In this document: positions 13,122-22,080 of the stretch, piece after piece | Numbering within the stretch: position 1 is the first letter of the stretch | Layout of the letters: each line of letters begins with the position of its first letter | Assembly: GCF_000159955.1 (NCBI RefSeq) | Contig: NZ_GG695971.1 | Span: 134,007-156,186, forward strand | Direction: 5' to 3' | Origin: Paenibacillus sp. oral taxon 786 str. D14 | Lineage (GTDB): Bacteria > Bacillota > Bacilli > Paenibacillales > Paenibacillaceae | DNA: 22,180 nucleotides | Notes under the pieces: generated by a model | Seen by the model: the letters and a program-made list of their open reading frames with translations, nothing else | The model's database searches: none | What the model was told of the DNA's origin: nothing | Translations under genes and position numbers: made by a program

Positions 13122-14060
13122 ATGAATAAACCGAAAGTGGCGGTCATTGGCAGCTTGAATATGGATATTGTGGTGGAAACGCGCCAGCATCCGCAAGTTG
13201 GGGAAACGCTGCTTGGCGAACAGATTCGCTTCATCCCCGGGGGGAAAGGGGCGAACCAAGCGGTTGCGGCGGCGCGGCTTGGCGCGGAGACGGCGATGAT
13301 CGGCGCGGTTGGCGAGGACGCTTTTGGCCGGGAACTGCTTGAAGCTCTGCGGCAGGATGGCGTTGACATCAGCGGCGTGAAGCGCCTGCCCGGCTGCACG
13401 ACGGGCGTAGCTTCGATTTATGTCGCGGAAGGAGACAACAGCATCGTGGTTGTGCCTGGCGCAAACTACCGGGTGAGCCCGGAGGACATCGATGAGAACG
13501 AAGACAAGCTTCGCCGGGCGGATATCGTGCTGCTGCAGCTTGAAATTCCGGTGGACACCGTCTTCTACGCGGCGCAGAAAGCGAAGTCGCTCGGCAAGAC
13601 GGTCGTGCTGAATCCCGCGCCCGCGCAGCCTTTGCCGCCGGAATTGTTCGGCTATGTCGACTACGTTACGCCAAACCGTACGGAGCTAAGCCGTTACACC
13701 GGTATGGATGCGGACGGGACAAAGCTTGTGGCGGCGATGCGGCGTATGAAAGAGATGGAAGCTAAGCACATTATTACGACGCTTGGAGCGGACGGTTCCG
13801 CTTATTTGACGGAGGACGGCGAGGTGCGAACCGTCCCGGGCCATCAGGTTAAGGTGGTGGATACGACGGGAGCGGGTGACTGCTACAATGCCGGTTTGGC
13901 CGTATCGCTCGCTAAGGGACGGAGCTTGCGCGAAGCGGTTGAATATGCGGCGCTCGTATCCGCGCTCGCCGTTACGAAATTCGGCGCTCAGGCGGGCATG
14001 CCTTCCGAAGCGGAAGCGGAGCGGTTCGCCGCAAAGCTGAAAACCAAGACAGGAGAATGA
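13122..14060 (+). CDS. rbsK: Ribokinase
   Basis: A 312-aa PfkB-family sugar kinase that phosphorylates D-ribose to ribose 5-phosphate with ATP. It shows the family's N-terminal strand VAVIGSLNMDIVV, the substrate-binding GGKGANQ (40-46), the PNRTEL segment (about 184-189) and the C-terminal signature DTTGAGD (247-253) with the catalytic base Asp253. The sequence after it is CYNAGLAVSL, where many ribokinases have TFNGAL, a mild variation. Length is normal. An AGGAAGG ribosome site precedes the ATG. It lies 37 bases after rbsR and 3 bases before rbsD. Confidence 0.95.
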   Translation: MNKPKVAVIGSLNMDIVVETRQHPQVGETLLGEQIRFIPGGKGANQAVAAARLGAETAMIGAVGEDAFGRELLEALRQDGVDISGVKRLPGCTTGVASIYVAEGDNSIVVVPGANYRVSPEDIDENEDKLRRADIVLLQLEIPVDTVFYAAQKAKSLGKTVVLNPAPAQPLPPELFGYVDYVTPNRTELSRYTGMDADGTKLVAAMRRMKEMEAKHIITTLGADGSAYLTEDGEVRTVPGHQVKVVDTTGAGDCYNAGLAVSLAKGRSLREAVEYAALVSALAVTKFGAQAGMPSEAEAERFAAKLKTKTGE

Positions 14061-14063
14061 GCG

Positions 14064-14459
14064 ATGAAAAAAATCGGAATCATCAACAGCGAATTGTCAA
14101 GAGTGATCAGCGAACTCGGCCATACGGACGCCATCGTCATTGCCGATTGCGGGCTGCCGATTCCTCCCGGCGTAAGACGGATCGATCTGGCGCTGAAGCG
14201 CGGGGTGCCCGGATATGTGGAGACGCTGGAGACGATTTTGGAGGAAATGCAGGTGGAGCGGTACACGGTCGCCGCTGAAATGAAGGAGGCCAGCCCGGAA
14301 TTGTACGAAAAGACGGCGCTTCTGCTTGACGGGGCGGCCGAAGGCAACGTAACGCACGAGCGGTTCAAGCAGTTGACCCGCGAGGCCAAAGCGGTCGTTC
14401 GTACCGGCGAATGTACGCCGTACGCCAACGTAATTTTGCACGCGGGAGTCATTTTTTAG
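14064..14459 (+). CDS. rbsD: D-ribose pyranase
   Basis: A 131-aa protein of the RbsD/FucU family, which interconverts the pyranose and furanose forms of ribose so that RbsK can use it. The sequence has the family pattern: LSRVISELGHTDAIVIADCGLPIP near the N-terminus, with the catalytic His and Asp, RIDLALKRGVPGY in the middle, and RTGECTPYANVILHAGVIF at the C-terminus. The ATG at 14064 follows AGGAG; the gap from rbsK is only 3 bases. Length equals the B. subtilis protein. Confidence 0.95.
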   Translation: MKKIGIINSELSRVISELGHTDAIVIADCGLPIPPGVRRIDLALKRGVPGYVETLETILEEMQVERYTVAAEMKEASPELYEKTALLLDGAAEGNVTHERFKQLTREAKAVVRTGECTPYANVILHAGVIF

Positions 14460-14475
14460 GATGGGGGGGCTATAG

Positions 14476-15984
14476 ATGAATACGCCGCTTTTGGAGATGG
14501 AAGGAATCGACAAAAGCTTTTCCGGCGTAAAAGTGCTGGAGCAGGTGAAATTTACGCTTGAAGCCGGCGAAGTGCACGCCTTGATGGGGGAAAATGGCGC
14601 TGGAAAATCGACCCTGATGAAAATATTAAACGGCATCTATACGAAAGACAGCGGAACGGTGCGGGTTAAGGGCAAGGAGCGGTCCATTTTGTCGCCGTCG
14701 GCCGCGCAGGAGCTTGGCATCGTGATGATTCACCAGGAGCTGAATCTGATCCCGCATTTGACGGTGATGGAAAATATTTTTCTCGGACGGGAATTTACGC
14801 TTGGCCCCACCCGGCTGATCGATTGGCGCAAAATGAAGCGGGAGTCGGCCCGGTATTTGTCGCAGCTTGGGCTGATGATTCCTCCGGAGGCCATAGTCGG
14901 AGAATTGTCCGTTGGCCAGCAGCAGATGGTCGAAATCGCCAAGGCCCTGTCGATGAATACGGAAATTTTGGTGCTGGACGAACCGACGGCTGCGCTGACG
15001 AACCGGGAAATTGAAGGGCTGTTTCAGGTGATCGCTTCCTTGAAGCGGCAAGGGGTTGGGATGATCTACATCTCGCACCGGATGGAGGAGATTTTTCAGA
15101 TTTGCGACCGGATTACGGTGATGCGGGACGGCCGCTATGTCGGAACGGAGAAGGTGGCCGAGACGAACATGGATCAAATCGTCAAAATGATGGTTGGCCG
15201 GGAAATCAAGGACCGTTTCCCTAAAGCGCACATCGATTTTGGCGAAGAGAAGCTTAGGGTGGAGAACCTCTCGCAAAAAGGTGTGTTGCACGACATCTCC
15301 TTTTCCGTCCGGGCTGGTGAAATTGTTGGCATCGCCGGCCTGATGGGAGCGGGACGCACGGAACTGGCCAAAGCGTTGTTCGGGGTATCGCCCATCGACG
15401 GCGGAACGATTGCCATCAACGGCAAGAAGGTGCAAATCCGCAAGCCGAGCGATGCGATCCGGGCCGGATTGGCGCTAGTGACGGAGGACCGGAAAGACGA
15501 AGGGCTGCTTCTTGCAATGAGCGTCCGCGACAACTTGTCGATGACCAATTTGACAGCGGTTTCAAACGGCGGATTTCTCAGTGAGGCCAAGGAACGGGAA
15601 CTGGCGGACACGATGATTCAGCGGCTTCGCATCAAAACCTCAAGCGGCGCGCAGGCGGTCGGCTCGCTTAGCGGAGGCAATCAGCAAAAGGTCGTCATCG
15701 GCAAGTGGTTGGCGACGAATCCGCAGGTGCTCATTTTGGATGAGCCAACAAGAGGCGTAGACATCGGCGCGAAAAAGGAAATTTACGATCTGATGAACAA
15801 GCTTGCGGCCGAGGGCGTCGCGATTGTGATGATTTCGTCCGAGCTTCCGGAAATTCTGGGCATGAGCGACAGAATTCTGGTCATGCATGAAGGAAAGCTG
15901 ACGGGGCATTTTACGAGAGAAGAGGCAACGCAGGAAAAAATTATGATCTGTGCCACAGGGGGAGGAGAACAATATGCTAGCTAA
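14476..15984 (+). CDS. rbsA: Ribose ABC transporter, ATP-binding protein
   Basis: A 502-aa fused tandem ATPase that powers ribose import with RbsC and RbsB. The first cassette has Walker A GENGAGKST (38-46), signature SVGQQQMVEIAKAL and Walker B ILVLDEPTAAL. The second has a degenerate P-loop GLMGAGRTEL, the signature LSGGNQQKVVIGKWL and LILDEPTRGVDIGAK. The degenerate second P-loop is normal for this carbohydrate-uptake-2 subfamily. It starts 16 bases after rbsD, and its last 11 bases overlap rbsC, so translation is coupled. Confidence 0.95.
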   Translation: MNTPLLEMEGIDKSFSGVKVLEQVKFTLEAGEVHALMGENGAGKSTLMKILNGIYTKDSGTVRVKGKERSILSPSAAQELGIVMIHQELNLIPHLTVMENIFLGREFTLGPTRLIDWRKMKRESARYLSQLGLMIPPEAIVGELSVGQQQMVEIAKALSMNTEILVLDEPTAALTNREIEGLFQVIASLKRQGVGMIYISHRMEEIFQICDRITVMRDGRYVGTEKVAETNMDQIVKMMVGREIKDRFPKAHIDFGEEKLRVENLSQKGVLHDISFSVRAGEIVGIAGLMGAGRTELAKALFGVSPIDGGTIAINGKKVQIRKPSDAIRAGLALVTEDRKDEGLLLAMSVRDNLSMTNLTAVSNGGFLSEAKERELADTMIQRLRIKTSSGAQAVGSLSGGNQQKVVIGKWLATNPQVLILDEPTRGVDIGAKKEIYDLMNKLAAEGVAIVMISSELPEILGMSDRILVMHEGKLTGHFTREEATQEKIMICATGGGEQYAS

Positions 15985-16933
15985 AACGCCGGGCGCCCAA
16001 ACATTGAAACGGTTCAACTTGCAAGGGATCGGGCCGCTTATCGGGCTGGCGCTCATCATGATCGCGCTGTCGATTTTTGCCGACAATTTTTTGACGGTCA
16101 ACAACTTGCTTAACGTGCTTCGCCAGGTCTCGATCAACGCTCTGATTGCGTTCGGGATGACCTTTGTTATTCTGACCGGCGGCATCGACCTATCGGTCGG
16201 CTCCATTTTCGCTCTATCCAGTGCGCTTACGGCGGGGCTTATGGCCGGCGGAATGAACACCTGGCTGGCCGTGGCCGTCGGGATTGCCTCCGGAGCGGCT
16301 ATGGGCGCGGTCAACGGGCTTATCGTGGCGAAAGGACGGCTGGCTCCGTTTATCGTCACGCTGGCTACGATGACGATTTACCGCGGACTTACGCTCGTTT
16401 ACACCGACGGGAAGCCGATTACCGGCTTAAACAAAGATTTTGCTCTGCTTGGAAAAGGGTACTTTCTGCAAATACCGACACCGATTATTTGGATGGTTCT
16501 CGCGTTTGCAGTGGTATACATCATTCTGAAACATACCACTTTCGGCCGGCGCGTATACGCGGTCGGAAGCAATGAGGAGGCGACATGGCTATCGGGGATT
16601 AGCACATCCAAAGTCAAATTGCTGGTCTACTCGATCAGCGGCCTGCTGGCATCGATCAGCGGCCTCATCCTCACCTCGCGGTTGAACTCCGCGCAGCCGA
16701 CGGCAGGCGTCTCTTATGAGCTGGACGCCATCGCGGCGGTCGTGCTTGGTGGAACGAGCTTGTCGGGCGGCAAAGGCTGGATCGTCGGGACATTGATCGG
16801 CGCCGTCATTATCGGCGTGCTGAACAACGGTCTGAACTTGCTTAACGTATCGTCGTTCTATCAACAAGTCGTAAAAGGGGCTGTCATTCTGATCGCGGTG
16901 CTTCTCGACCGTTCGAAAACAAGAACAGCGTAA
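15974..16933 (+). CDS. rbsC: Ribose ABC transporter, permease
   Basis: A 319-aa membrane permease of the BPD_transp_2 family. It is very hydrophobic, with about eight to ten helices, and carries the family segments [39 protein letters not shown] and [21 protein letters not shown], the last two being conserved in RbsC/XylH/MglC proteins. ATG 15974 is chosen because GGAGGAG lies just upstream; the frame is open to 15950 without a ribosome site. It overlaps rbsA by 11 bases. Confidence 0.95.
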   Translation: MLAKTPGAQTLKRFNLQGIGPLIGLALIMIALSIFADNFLTVNNLLNVLRQVSINALIAFGMTFVILTGGIDLSVGSIFALSSALTAGLMAGGMNTWLAVAVGIASGAAMGAVNGLIVAKGRLAPFIVTLATMTIYRGLTLVYTDGKPITGLNKDFALLGKGYFLQIPTPIIWMVLAFAVVYIILKHTTFGRRVYAVGSNEEATWLSGISTSKVKLLVYSISGLLASISGLILTSRLNSAQPTAGVSYELDAIAAVVLGGTSLSGGKGWIVGTLIGAVIIGVLNNGLNLLNVSSFYQQVVKGAVILIAVLLDRSKTRTA

Positions 16934-16967
16934 AAGCGCAAAATTAAACGAAAAGGAGCCTGGAAAA

Positions 16968-17918
16968 ATGAAAAAGTATGGTATCGTATGGCCGCTAACG
17001 CTTGCTTTGTTTCTCTTGCTTGCCGCGTGCACGACAGGGAATGAAGGCGGGACGGCAGGCAACGCCGGGAATGCCGCCGGCAAGGGGGATAACGGCGGCA
17101 AAGTGAAAATCGGTTTGTCGATCTCCACGCAAAACAATCCGTTTTTCGTCACTTTGAAGGAAGGCGCGGAGAAAGCGGCTCAGGCCGCCGGCGCGGAACT
17201 GATCGTCGTCGATGCGCAAGACGACACCTCGAAACAAATCAGCGGCATCGAAGATTTGATTCAGCAACAAGTGGATGTGATCCTCATTAATCCTACCGAT
17301 AGCGACGCCGTCGTGACGGCGGTAGAATCGGCCAACAACGCCAATATTCCGGTCATTACGGTAGACCGGGCGGCAAACGGCGGCACCGTCGTATCGCACA
17401 TCGCTTCCGACAACGTAGCGGGCGGCAAAATGGCCGGGGAGTTCATTCTCGAAAAACTCGGCGGCAAAGGGAACATCGTTGAACTGCAAGGCATTGCCGG
17501 CACATCGGCAGCGCGGGATCGCGGCGAAGGTTTCCACAGCGCCGTGGACGGCAAAGACGGCGTGAAAGTCGTCGCTTCGCAGCCGGCCGATTTTGACCGG
17601 GCCAAAGGGCTGACGGTTATGGAAAATATTTTGCAAAGCAACAGCGACGTTCAGGCGGTATTCGCCCACAACGACGAAATGGCGCTCGGGGCGCTGCAGG
17701 CGATTGAAGCCGCAGGCAAAAAAGACATTATCGTCGTCGGTTTCGACGCCACGGACGACGCGGTAAGCGCCGTGAATAGCGGCACGATGGCGGCTACGGT
17801 AGCGCAAAAGCCGGAATTGATCGGCCAGAAGGCGATCGAAACGGCGATGAAAGTGGCCGCAGGCGAGCAGGTAGAAAGCTCGATTCCGGTCGAGCTGGAG
17901 CTTGTGACTAAGCAATAA
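16968..17918 (+). CDS. rbsB: Ribose ABC transporter, substrate-binding lipoprotein
   Basis: A 316-aa lipoprotein that captures ribose outside the membrane. The signal peptide ends in a lipobox LLAAC, then a Gly/Asn-rich linker follows. The mature domain has the RbsB pattern: [88 protein letters not shown] and [17 protein letters not shown] ribosome site precedes the ATG. It is the last gene of the operon; no clear terminator hairpin was found directly after it, where gene remnants begin. Confidence 0.95.
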   Translation: MKKYGIVWPLTLALFLLLAACTTGNEGGTAGNAGNAAGKGDNGGKVKIGLSISTQNNPFFVTLKEGAEKAAQAAGAELIVVDAQDDTSKQISGIEDLIQQQVDVILINPTDSDAVVTAVESANNANIPVITVDRAANGGTVVSHIASDNVAGGKMAGEFILEKLGGKGNIVELQGIAGTSAARDRGEGFHSAVDGKDGVKVVASQPADFDRAKGLTVMENILQSNSDVQAVFAHNDEMALGALQAIEAAGKKDIIVVGFDATDDAVSAVNSGTMAATVAQKPELIGQKAIETAMKVAAGEQVESSIPVELELVTKQ

Positions 17919-17922
17919 CGCG

Positions 17923-18030
17923 GAAGCCGCCGCTGGCGAATGGGTGAAAGAGATCGCCCCAAGCCCCGAGCTGCGCAAATAGTTTAACCATCAGCCGGAG
18001 CGGTTTGCCGATTTTAGCAAAAGCTATATT
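17923..18030 (+). pseudogene. Remnant of a DUF488-family gene
   Basis: The translation GEWVKEIAPSPELRK, stop, FNHQPERFADFSKSYI matches the conserved core of DUF488 (YeaO-like) proteins, where the pattern is close to W.KDIAPS.ELRKWF.H.PERW..F. The stop is TAG (17980-17982) exactly where the conserved Trp (TGG) stands. The N-terminal half is absent because rbsB occupies the preceding DNA, and similarity ends next to the IS3 remnant. Confidence 0.7.
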
Positions 18031-18035
18031 ATAAA

Positions 18036-18116
18036 AACATTTCGTCTGGGGGAAGGTTCACCCTGCAAACGTTCGTGATTGTAAAATTCAATATAATCAG
18101 CGAGGTTTGTTTTGAA
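18036..18116 (-). pseudogene. Remnant of an IS3-family transposase C-terminus
   Basis: On the minus strand the frame reads FKTNLADYIEFYNHERLQGE, which matches the DYI.FYN.ER.Q motif near the end of IS3-family OrfB integrases. Only about 27 codons survive, and the expected LSP.EYR ending is degraded. It lies back to back with the DUF488 remnant. Confidence 0.65.
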
Positions 18117-18119
18117 CTA

Positions 18120-18202
18120 AGAAAAGAATGGACAGGCTTGCGCCCCAATGCGGGTCATGTGAATGAATAACGCTTGAACTGTGGTTGCCCCCATTCTTTT
18201 CT
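18120..18202. repeat. 83-bp element with 12-bp perfect inverted ends
   Basis: AGAAAAGAATGG (18120-18131) and CCATTCTTTTCT (18191-18202) are perfect inverted repeats around a 59-base centre with no ORF. It could be a small non-autonomous element, a solo pair of IS ends, or a weak terminator; sequence alone does not decide. Confidence 0.4.
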
Positions 18203-18308
18203 ATCCTTATCTAATTGTGAACACGAACCAACGTCAGGAAACGGTGCGATTTGTGTGCAGCGGGCGGTTTGTGAGGTAAGGGTGGACGAGCTATATGGAG
18301 CCTGAATC

Positions 18309-18336
18309 AGCCGGTCCGAGGGGGCCGGTTTTCTGC
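18309..18336 (+). terminator. Orphan terminator hairpin
   Basis: CCGGTCC (18311-18317) pairs with GGGCCGG (18322-18328), with a G-T pair, followed by TTTTCTGCTTCTT. No intact gene lies directly upstream, so it is probably left from a lost gene, though it could end ribose-operon read-through. Confidence 0.5.
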
Positions 18337-18489
18337 TTCTTCTGGATTCGGAGTCTTGAGTGTTGCCGTTTTAGTGAAAAAATATGAATACCTCATCAGG
18401 ACAAGATAAATACTCCTGAATATGAAGAGCAGAGCAAATCTTGGATTGAAAAGAGAATGTTCTACTTATCGGATTGATCGGTTCTTGTT

Positions 18490-18651
18490 CTACTGAATAA
18501 TGTCATTAAATATGGAAATCAACATTTCTTGCAGCGTGTCGGCAAATAATTCTTTTAGGGCAGACTGAACATCCGCCATTGTTTTTAAATCGTTGTCTTT
18601 AATGAAGGCTTTTACTTGATCTCTGCTGAACTTTGGGGCCACTGTGTTCAT
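18490..18651 (-). pseudogene. N-terminal remnant of an IS256-family (mutator) transposase
   Basis: A 53-codon minus-strand frame begins MNTVAPKFSRDQVKAFIKDN and continues DLKTMADVQSALKELFADTLQEML, which matches the start of IS256-family transposases (usual continuation EAE..EHLGY). After LQEML it changes to ISIFNDIIQ and stops, so all catalytic residues are missing. ATG at 18651. Confidence 0.7.
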
Positions 18652-18778
18652 CCTTTCCATCCAACCTTTCTCAATCGATAAATAATCGAGCGGTTTTCTG
18701 AATTTCAGAGATTAAGGCTGGTTTGTTGGCATAGGATGGCATGGACGGCGTCCTCCGCGTCAGTTTTTATATTTACAT

Positions 18779-19026
18779 TTAGCTTGTCCAATGATAAACA
18801 TTTCTCCTTTTAAGAAAATAAAGCGCTCCGAGGTTAAAGATAAGGGCGACTACCGCTTGAGTCACCATGCAGCCTTGGAGTGAGAGGTTCGGGTTGGCTC
18901 GATTCCACTGCATCAGATACAAAAATCCCTGACCGGTGCCTGTGGTAAACATGCCTTCAAGTTAGGGAATCCGCCGATATCCTGCTCACAGCGTGCCCAC
19001 TGCCTATCGATTGGCGGGCCCTTATC
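18779..19026 (-). pseudogene. C-terminal remnant of a membrane protein, frameshifted
   Basis: On the minus strand, DKGPPIDRQWARCEQDIGG, then FPNL, then after a one-base shift at about 18956 GMFTTGTGQGFLYLMQWN and a hydrophobic helix VTQAVVALIFNLGALYFLKRRNV before a stop at 18779. Adding one G in TTGAAG would join the two parts as FPNLEGM. No start codon or upstream half is present. The ending (helix then KRR) resembles ABC-2-type permeases, but this is a guess. Confidence 0.45.
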
Positions 19027-19119
19027 TTGTAATTGGGCGCATGATACTTTACGTCCTCGTTTTGAATTCTCTTTACTCCGGTTTATCTATAATTTTATTT
19101 ATGGATATATAGCATTAAT

Positions 19120-19136
19120 CTAATTTGTTTTATTAG
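19120..19136. promoter_or_regulatory. Inverted repeat upstream of the DJ-1-like gene
   Basis: CTAAT-N7-ATTAG lies 59 bases before the GTG start. It could be a site for the LysR protein encoded at the end of this module, since LysR sites are often AT-rich interrupted palindromes. The AT-rich context makes chance likely as well. Confidence 0.25.
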
Positions 19137-19195
19137 TTATTGAACCGTAGAATAATTCCTGTAGTCAGTCAACGCTTATAAAAGGAGGAAGCCAA

Positions 19196-19855
19196 GTGAA
19201 TAAAAAGATATTGATTGTTGTCACTAACCATTCAGATATCCATGAAGGAAGAAAAACTGGAATTTGGTTGTCCGAATTCGCTGAAGCTTATCAAGAATTT
19301 ATTCAGCAGGGCTACCAGGTTACAGTAGCAAGCCCGCTTGGAGGGCGGAGTCCAGTCGATCCAAACAGCGTGAATGAGGAAACTCCAAGAGAAATTTTGG
19401 AATCTGCAAAGCAACTTGAAAACACAGTTCCTATCCATGCTGTAACTGTTAGTGACTTTGATGCTATCTTCCTGCCGGGTGGTCATGGAACGATGTATGA
19501 CTTGCCGGAAAATCAACATCTTCACGAATTGATCCGTGACTTTTATGAAGCAGGGAAAATAGTTGCTGCAGTGTGTCACGGCCCCGCAGGACTTACGGGA
19601 GTCAGACTATCGAATGGACTGCCCCTTGTGGCGGGCAAACGGGTAAATGCTTTTACTAATGGGGAAGAGGCCCAAACCGGCTTAGACAACGTTCTTCCTT
19701 TTCTTCTGGAGAGCAGGCTTCGTGAATTGGGAGCTATTTTTCGTGCAGCACCGAACTGGACATCCCATCATGAAGTTGATGGAAATTTGATTACTGGTCA
19801 AAATCCTCAGTCTACTCTGGCTGTAACTAAAGCCGTCATTGAAAAATTAGGATAA
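19196..19855 (+). CDS. DJ-1/PfpI superfamily protein, Hsp31/glyoxalase III-like
   Basis: A 219-aa cytoplasmic protein of the class I glutamine-amidotransferase-like/DJ-1 group. Candidate catalytic residues are Glu27 in TGIWLSEFAEAY, and Cys127-His128 in AVCHGPAGL, the nucleophile elbow. FDAIFLPGGHGTMYDLPEN (88-106) is the conserved Hsp31-type loop. This residue set fits enzymes that convert methylglyoxal to D-lactate without glutathione or that repair glycated molecules; the family also holds proteins with no known activity. GTG 19196 is chosen because AAAGGAGG lies 7 bases upstream. The MFS exporter follows in the same direction after 73 bases. Confidence 0.9.
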   Translation: MNKKILIVVTNHSDIHEGRKTGIWLSEFAEAYQEFIQQGYQVTVASPLGGRSPVDPNSVNEETPREILESAKQLENTVPIHAVTVSDFDAIFLPGGHGTMYDLPENQHLHELIRDFYEAGKIVAAVCHGPAGLTGVRLSNGLPLVAGKRVNAFTNGEEAQTGLDNVLPFLLESRLRELGAIFRAAPNWTSHHEVDGNLITGQNPQSTLAVTKAVIEKLG

Positions 19856-19861
19856 AGGAAT

Positions 19862-19889
19862 GGGGCTGCTATTTTGAAATAGTGGCCTC
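19862..19889 (+). other. Imperfect hairpin between the DJ-1-like and MFS genes
   Basis: CTATTT and AAATAG pair around a short TG loop, extended by GGC/GCC with mismatches. No T-run follows. It may modulate read-through into the MFS gene. Confidence 0.3.
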
Positions 19890-19928
19890 ATGCATTCTTT
19901 GTTGCCATAATAAAAGGGGGTTATTTAT

Positions 19929-21140
19929 TTGGAGGCAGTAGAAATTGAAAATAAATCAGCAAGTAAAAGTCCGATATTGGCGTTACTTGCGCTAACAATA
20001 GGGGCATTTGCGATTGGGATGACTGAATTTATTATTATGGGTTTACTTCCTGAAGTGGCGGAAAGCTTGAAGGTTTCCATCCCTTTAACAGGGTTGCTGA
20101 TTACCGGTTATGCACTAGGTGTGGCTTTTGGAGCTCCCATCATTACTATTGCGACTCATCGAATGAAGCGAAAGCAGTTGCTTCTGTTTCTTATGATTCT
20201 ATTCATAGCAGGTAATTTATTGGCTGCCCTCGCACCAAACTATGGAGTTTTAATGATAGCTCGGATCGTGGCTGCGTTAACTCATGGATCCTTTTTTGGT
20301 GTTGGATCCATTATTGCAGCCGGGCTGGTTCCTAAGGAAAAACGGGCTGGAGCGATTGCCATCATGTTTACCGGTCTAACCCTTGCAAATATTTTGGGTG
20401 TCCCTATCGGTACATTTATCGGCCAAGCCTATGGATGGAGATCCACTTTTTGGACGATTACTGTAATAGGCCTCATCGCTTTGATAGGAATTGCTGTACT
20501 TGTTCCCAAAGTTGAAGCAACTTCATCAAGTCTAAAGCAGGAGCTTGGTGTGCTGCGTCGACCAGCAGTTTACGTGGCTCTTTTAATGACGACGTTTGGT
20601 TTCGGAGGAGTCTTTACAGCGTTCACATATATTTCACCGATTTTAACTGATATTACCAAGTTTCCGACAAATTTCATTTCTTATATCCTGGTGTTGTTCG
20701 GGGTCGGCATCACGCTTGGAAATATTATTGGGGGAAAATTAGCTGACCGCAAATTAATGCCGTCACTCCTCGGGATACTCGTTGTGTTGGCCATAGTTTT
20801 GGCGGTATTTTCAATTACGGATCAGTATAAAGTACCTGCGTTGATTACTATTTTTATACTGGGAATAGCCGCTTTTGGAACCGTACCAGGATTACAACTT
20901 CATATGCTGAATACGGCCAAGGAAGCACCAACGCTAGCGTCGACGCTAAATATAGCCGCTTTTAACCTAGGAAATGCGCTTGGTGCGTATATCGGAGGTG
21001 TGGTTATTGATTTACAATTTGGGGGAGGCCTAGTAGCTGTTCCATGGGTCGCTTCGATCGTTACAGTCGCAGGCATCTTATTTACTCTTTGGGGTGCTCA
21101 ACAACAAAAGAGGATTATTAGGCCCCAAATTTTCGGGTAA
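19929..21140 (+). CDS. DHA1-family MFS transporter (AraJ/YdhP/NepI-like)
   Basis: A 403-aa, 12-helix major facilitator of the DHA1 group that includes AraJ, YdhP and the nucleoside exporter NepI. The first helix has the group's GAFAIGMTEFIIMGLLPEVAESL signature. Motif A is altered to ITIATHRMKRKQ, as in other AraJ-type proteins, and RIVAALTHGSFFGVGSIIAAGLVP and the motif C-like LANILGVPIGTFIG follow. The start is TTG 19929, with a G5 run about 9 bases upstream. The stop codon lies within a strong terminator (21135-21159). Substrate cannot be read from sequence; a metabolite or drug is exported by relatives. Confidence 0.88.
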   Translation: MEAVEIENKSASKSPILALLALTIGAFAIGMTEFIIMGLLPEVAESLKVSIPLTGLLITGYALGVAFGAPIITIATHRMKRKQLLLFLMILFIAGNLLAALAPNYGVLMIARIVAALTHGSFFGVGSIIAAGLVPKEKRAGAIAIMFTGLTLANILGVPIGTFIGQAYGWRSTFWTITVIGLIALIGIAVLVPKVEATSSSLKQELGVLRRPAVYVALLMTTFGFGGVFTAFTYISPILTDITKFPTNFISYILVLFGVGITLGNIIGGKLADRKLMPSLLGILVVLAIVLAVFSITDQYKVPALITIFILGIAAFGTVPGLQLHMLNTAKEAPTLASTLNIAAFNLGNALGAYIGGVVIDLQFGGGLVAVPWVASIVTVAGILFTLWGAQQQKRIIRPQIFG

Positions 21141-21159
21141 GCTTTGCTTACCCCTTTTT
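21135..21159 (+). terminator. Terminator embracing the MFS stop codon
   Basis: GGGTAAGC (21135-21142) pairs perfectly with GCTTACCC (21146-21153) around TTT, followed by CTTTTT. The TAA stop (21138-21140) is inside the left arm. Confidence 0.88.
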
Positions 21160-21189
21160 CACATATCCTTTGGTAAAGGGGGAAGAGCT

Positions 21190-22080
21190 GTGGATTTTGA
21201 ATGGTACCGTAGCTTTATCAGTATTTATAAATATAGATCAGTCTCTGAAGCGGCAAGAATAAGGTTAATGACTCAACCTGCATTGAGCCAGCATTTAGCC
21301 GCATTGGAAGCTGAGCTTGGCGAAAAATTATTTACGAGAACTGCAAGAAAAATGATTCCCACCGAAAAAGGGAAAGAGCTTTACACACAAGTGGTTCCTC
21401 TTATTGAAGCTTTGGAGGAGACTACACAAAAATTCAAAATGGAAAACTCATTAACCGTCCCCATGGTTAAAATCGGTACAGGATACGAATACTTCCGTGA
21501 GAATTTAGCTCGTAATTTAAATAAATTTCCATTTCGAGTTAATGCAACTTTTGGGGTGGCCTCCTATATTCTTGAATTACTGATCGAGGAAAAACTTGAC
21601 ATGATTATAACGTCCCAAAAAATCCCTGCCCCTGGCATTGAATATATCCATTATGTTCAAGAAGAATTTGTACTGGTTGCACCTTATCACTTTGAAGAAC
21701 ATCATTATGAAGATAAGGAACGCTTTGAAGCCTGGTTGTGTTCACAAGATTGGCTCAGTTATGGCAGTGAATTACCGATCATCAGAAGATTTTGGAGAGA
21801 ATATTTTAAGAAAAGACCGCAAATGCAAATCAAACATGTTCTCCCGGATCTTCATTCAATATTGACGGCGATAGAACATGGAGCTGGAATCAGTATTCTT
21901 CCAAATTATATGCTAGAAAAATCTATTCACAATCATACCGTAAAAATAATCTATCCTGAGTTTAGAGTGACTAATGAACTATATCTGGCTTATCATATCA
22001 AATTTCGAAATTATCCCACGACGATAATGATTATTGATGCATTAAAGGAGAATTTACAAAATAATATCGATACGATTTAA
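21190..22080 (+). CDS. LysR-family transcriptional regulator
   Basis: A 296-aa LysR-type regulator. The winged helix-turn-helix spans about residues 1-60: FEWYRSFISIYKYRSVSEAARIRLMTQPALSQHLAALEAELGEKLFTRT, then the linker helix ELYTQVVPLIEALEETTQKF. The effector domain has VKIGTGYEYF, LLIEEKLDMIITSQK and LTAIEHGAGISILPNYML. GTG 21190 is preferred, with GGGGGAAG just upstream and a length typical of the family; the frame extends back to 21094 through the terminator. It lies in the same direction as the DJ-1/MFS pair, separated by a strong terminator, and is a plausible regulator of that pair. Confidence 0.9.
   Translation: MDFEWYRSFISIYKYRSVSEAARIRLMTQPALSQHLAALEAELGEKLFTRTARKMIPTEKGKELYTQVVPLIEALEETTQKFKMENSLTVPMVKIGTGYEYFRENLARNLNKFPFRVNATFGVASYILELLIEEKLDMIITSQKIPAPGIEYIHYVQEEFVLVAPYHFEEHHYEDKERFEAWLCSQDWLSYGSELPIIRRFWREYFKKRPQMQIKHVLPDLHSILTAIEHGAGISILPNYMLEKSIHNHTVKIIYPEFRVTNELYLAYHIKFRNYPTTIMIIDALKENLQNNIDTI

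Noticed and set aside
18400..18480. Short plus-strand frame with EYEEQSKSWIEKRMFYLSD
   Set aside because: It could be another gene scrap, but it is too short and matches nothing I recognise.
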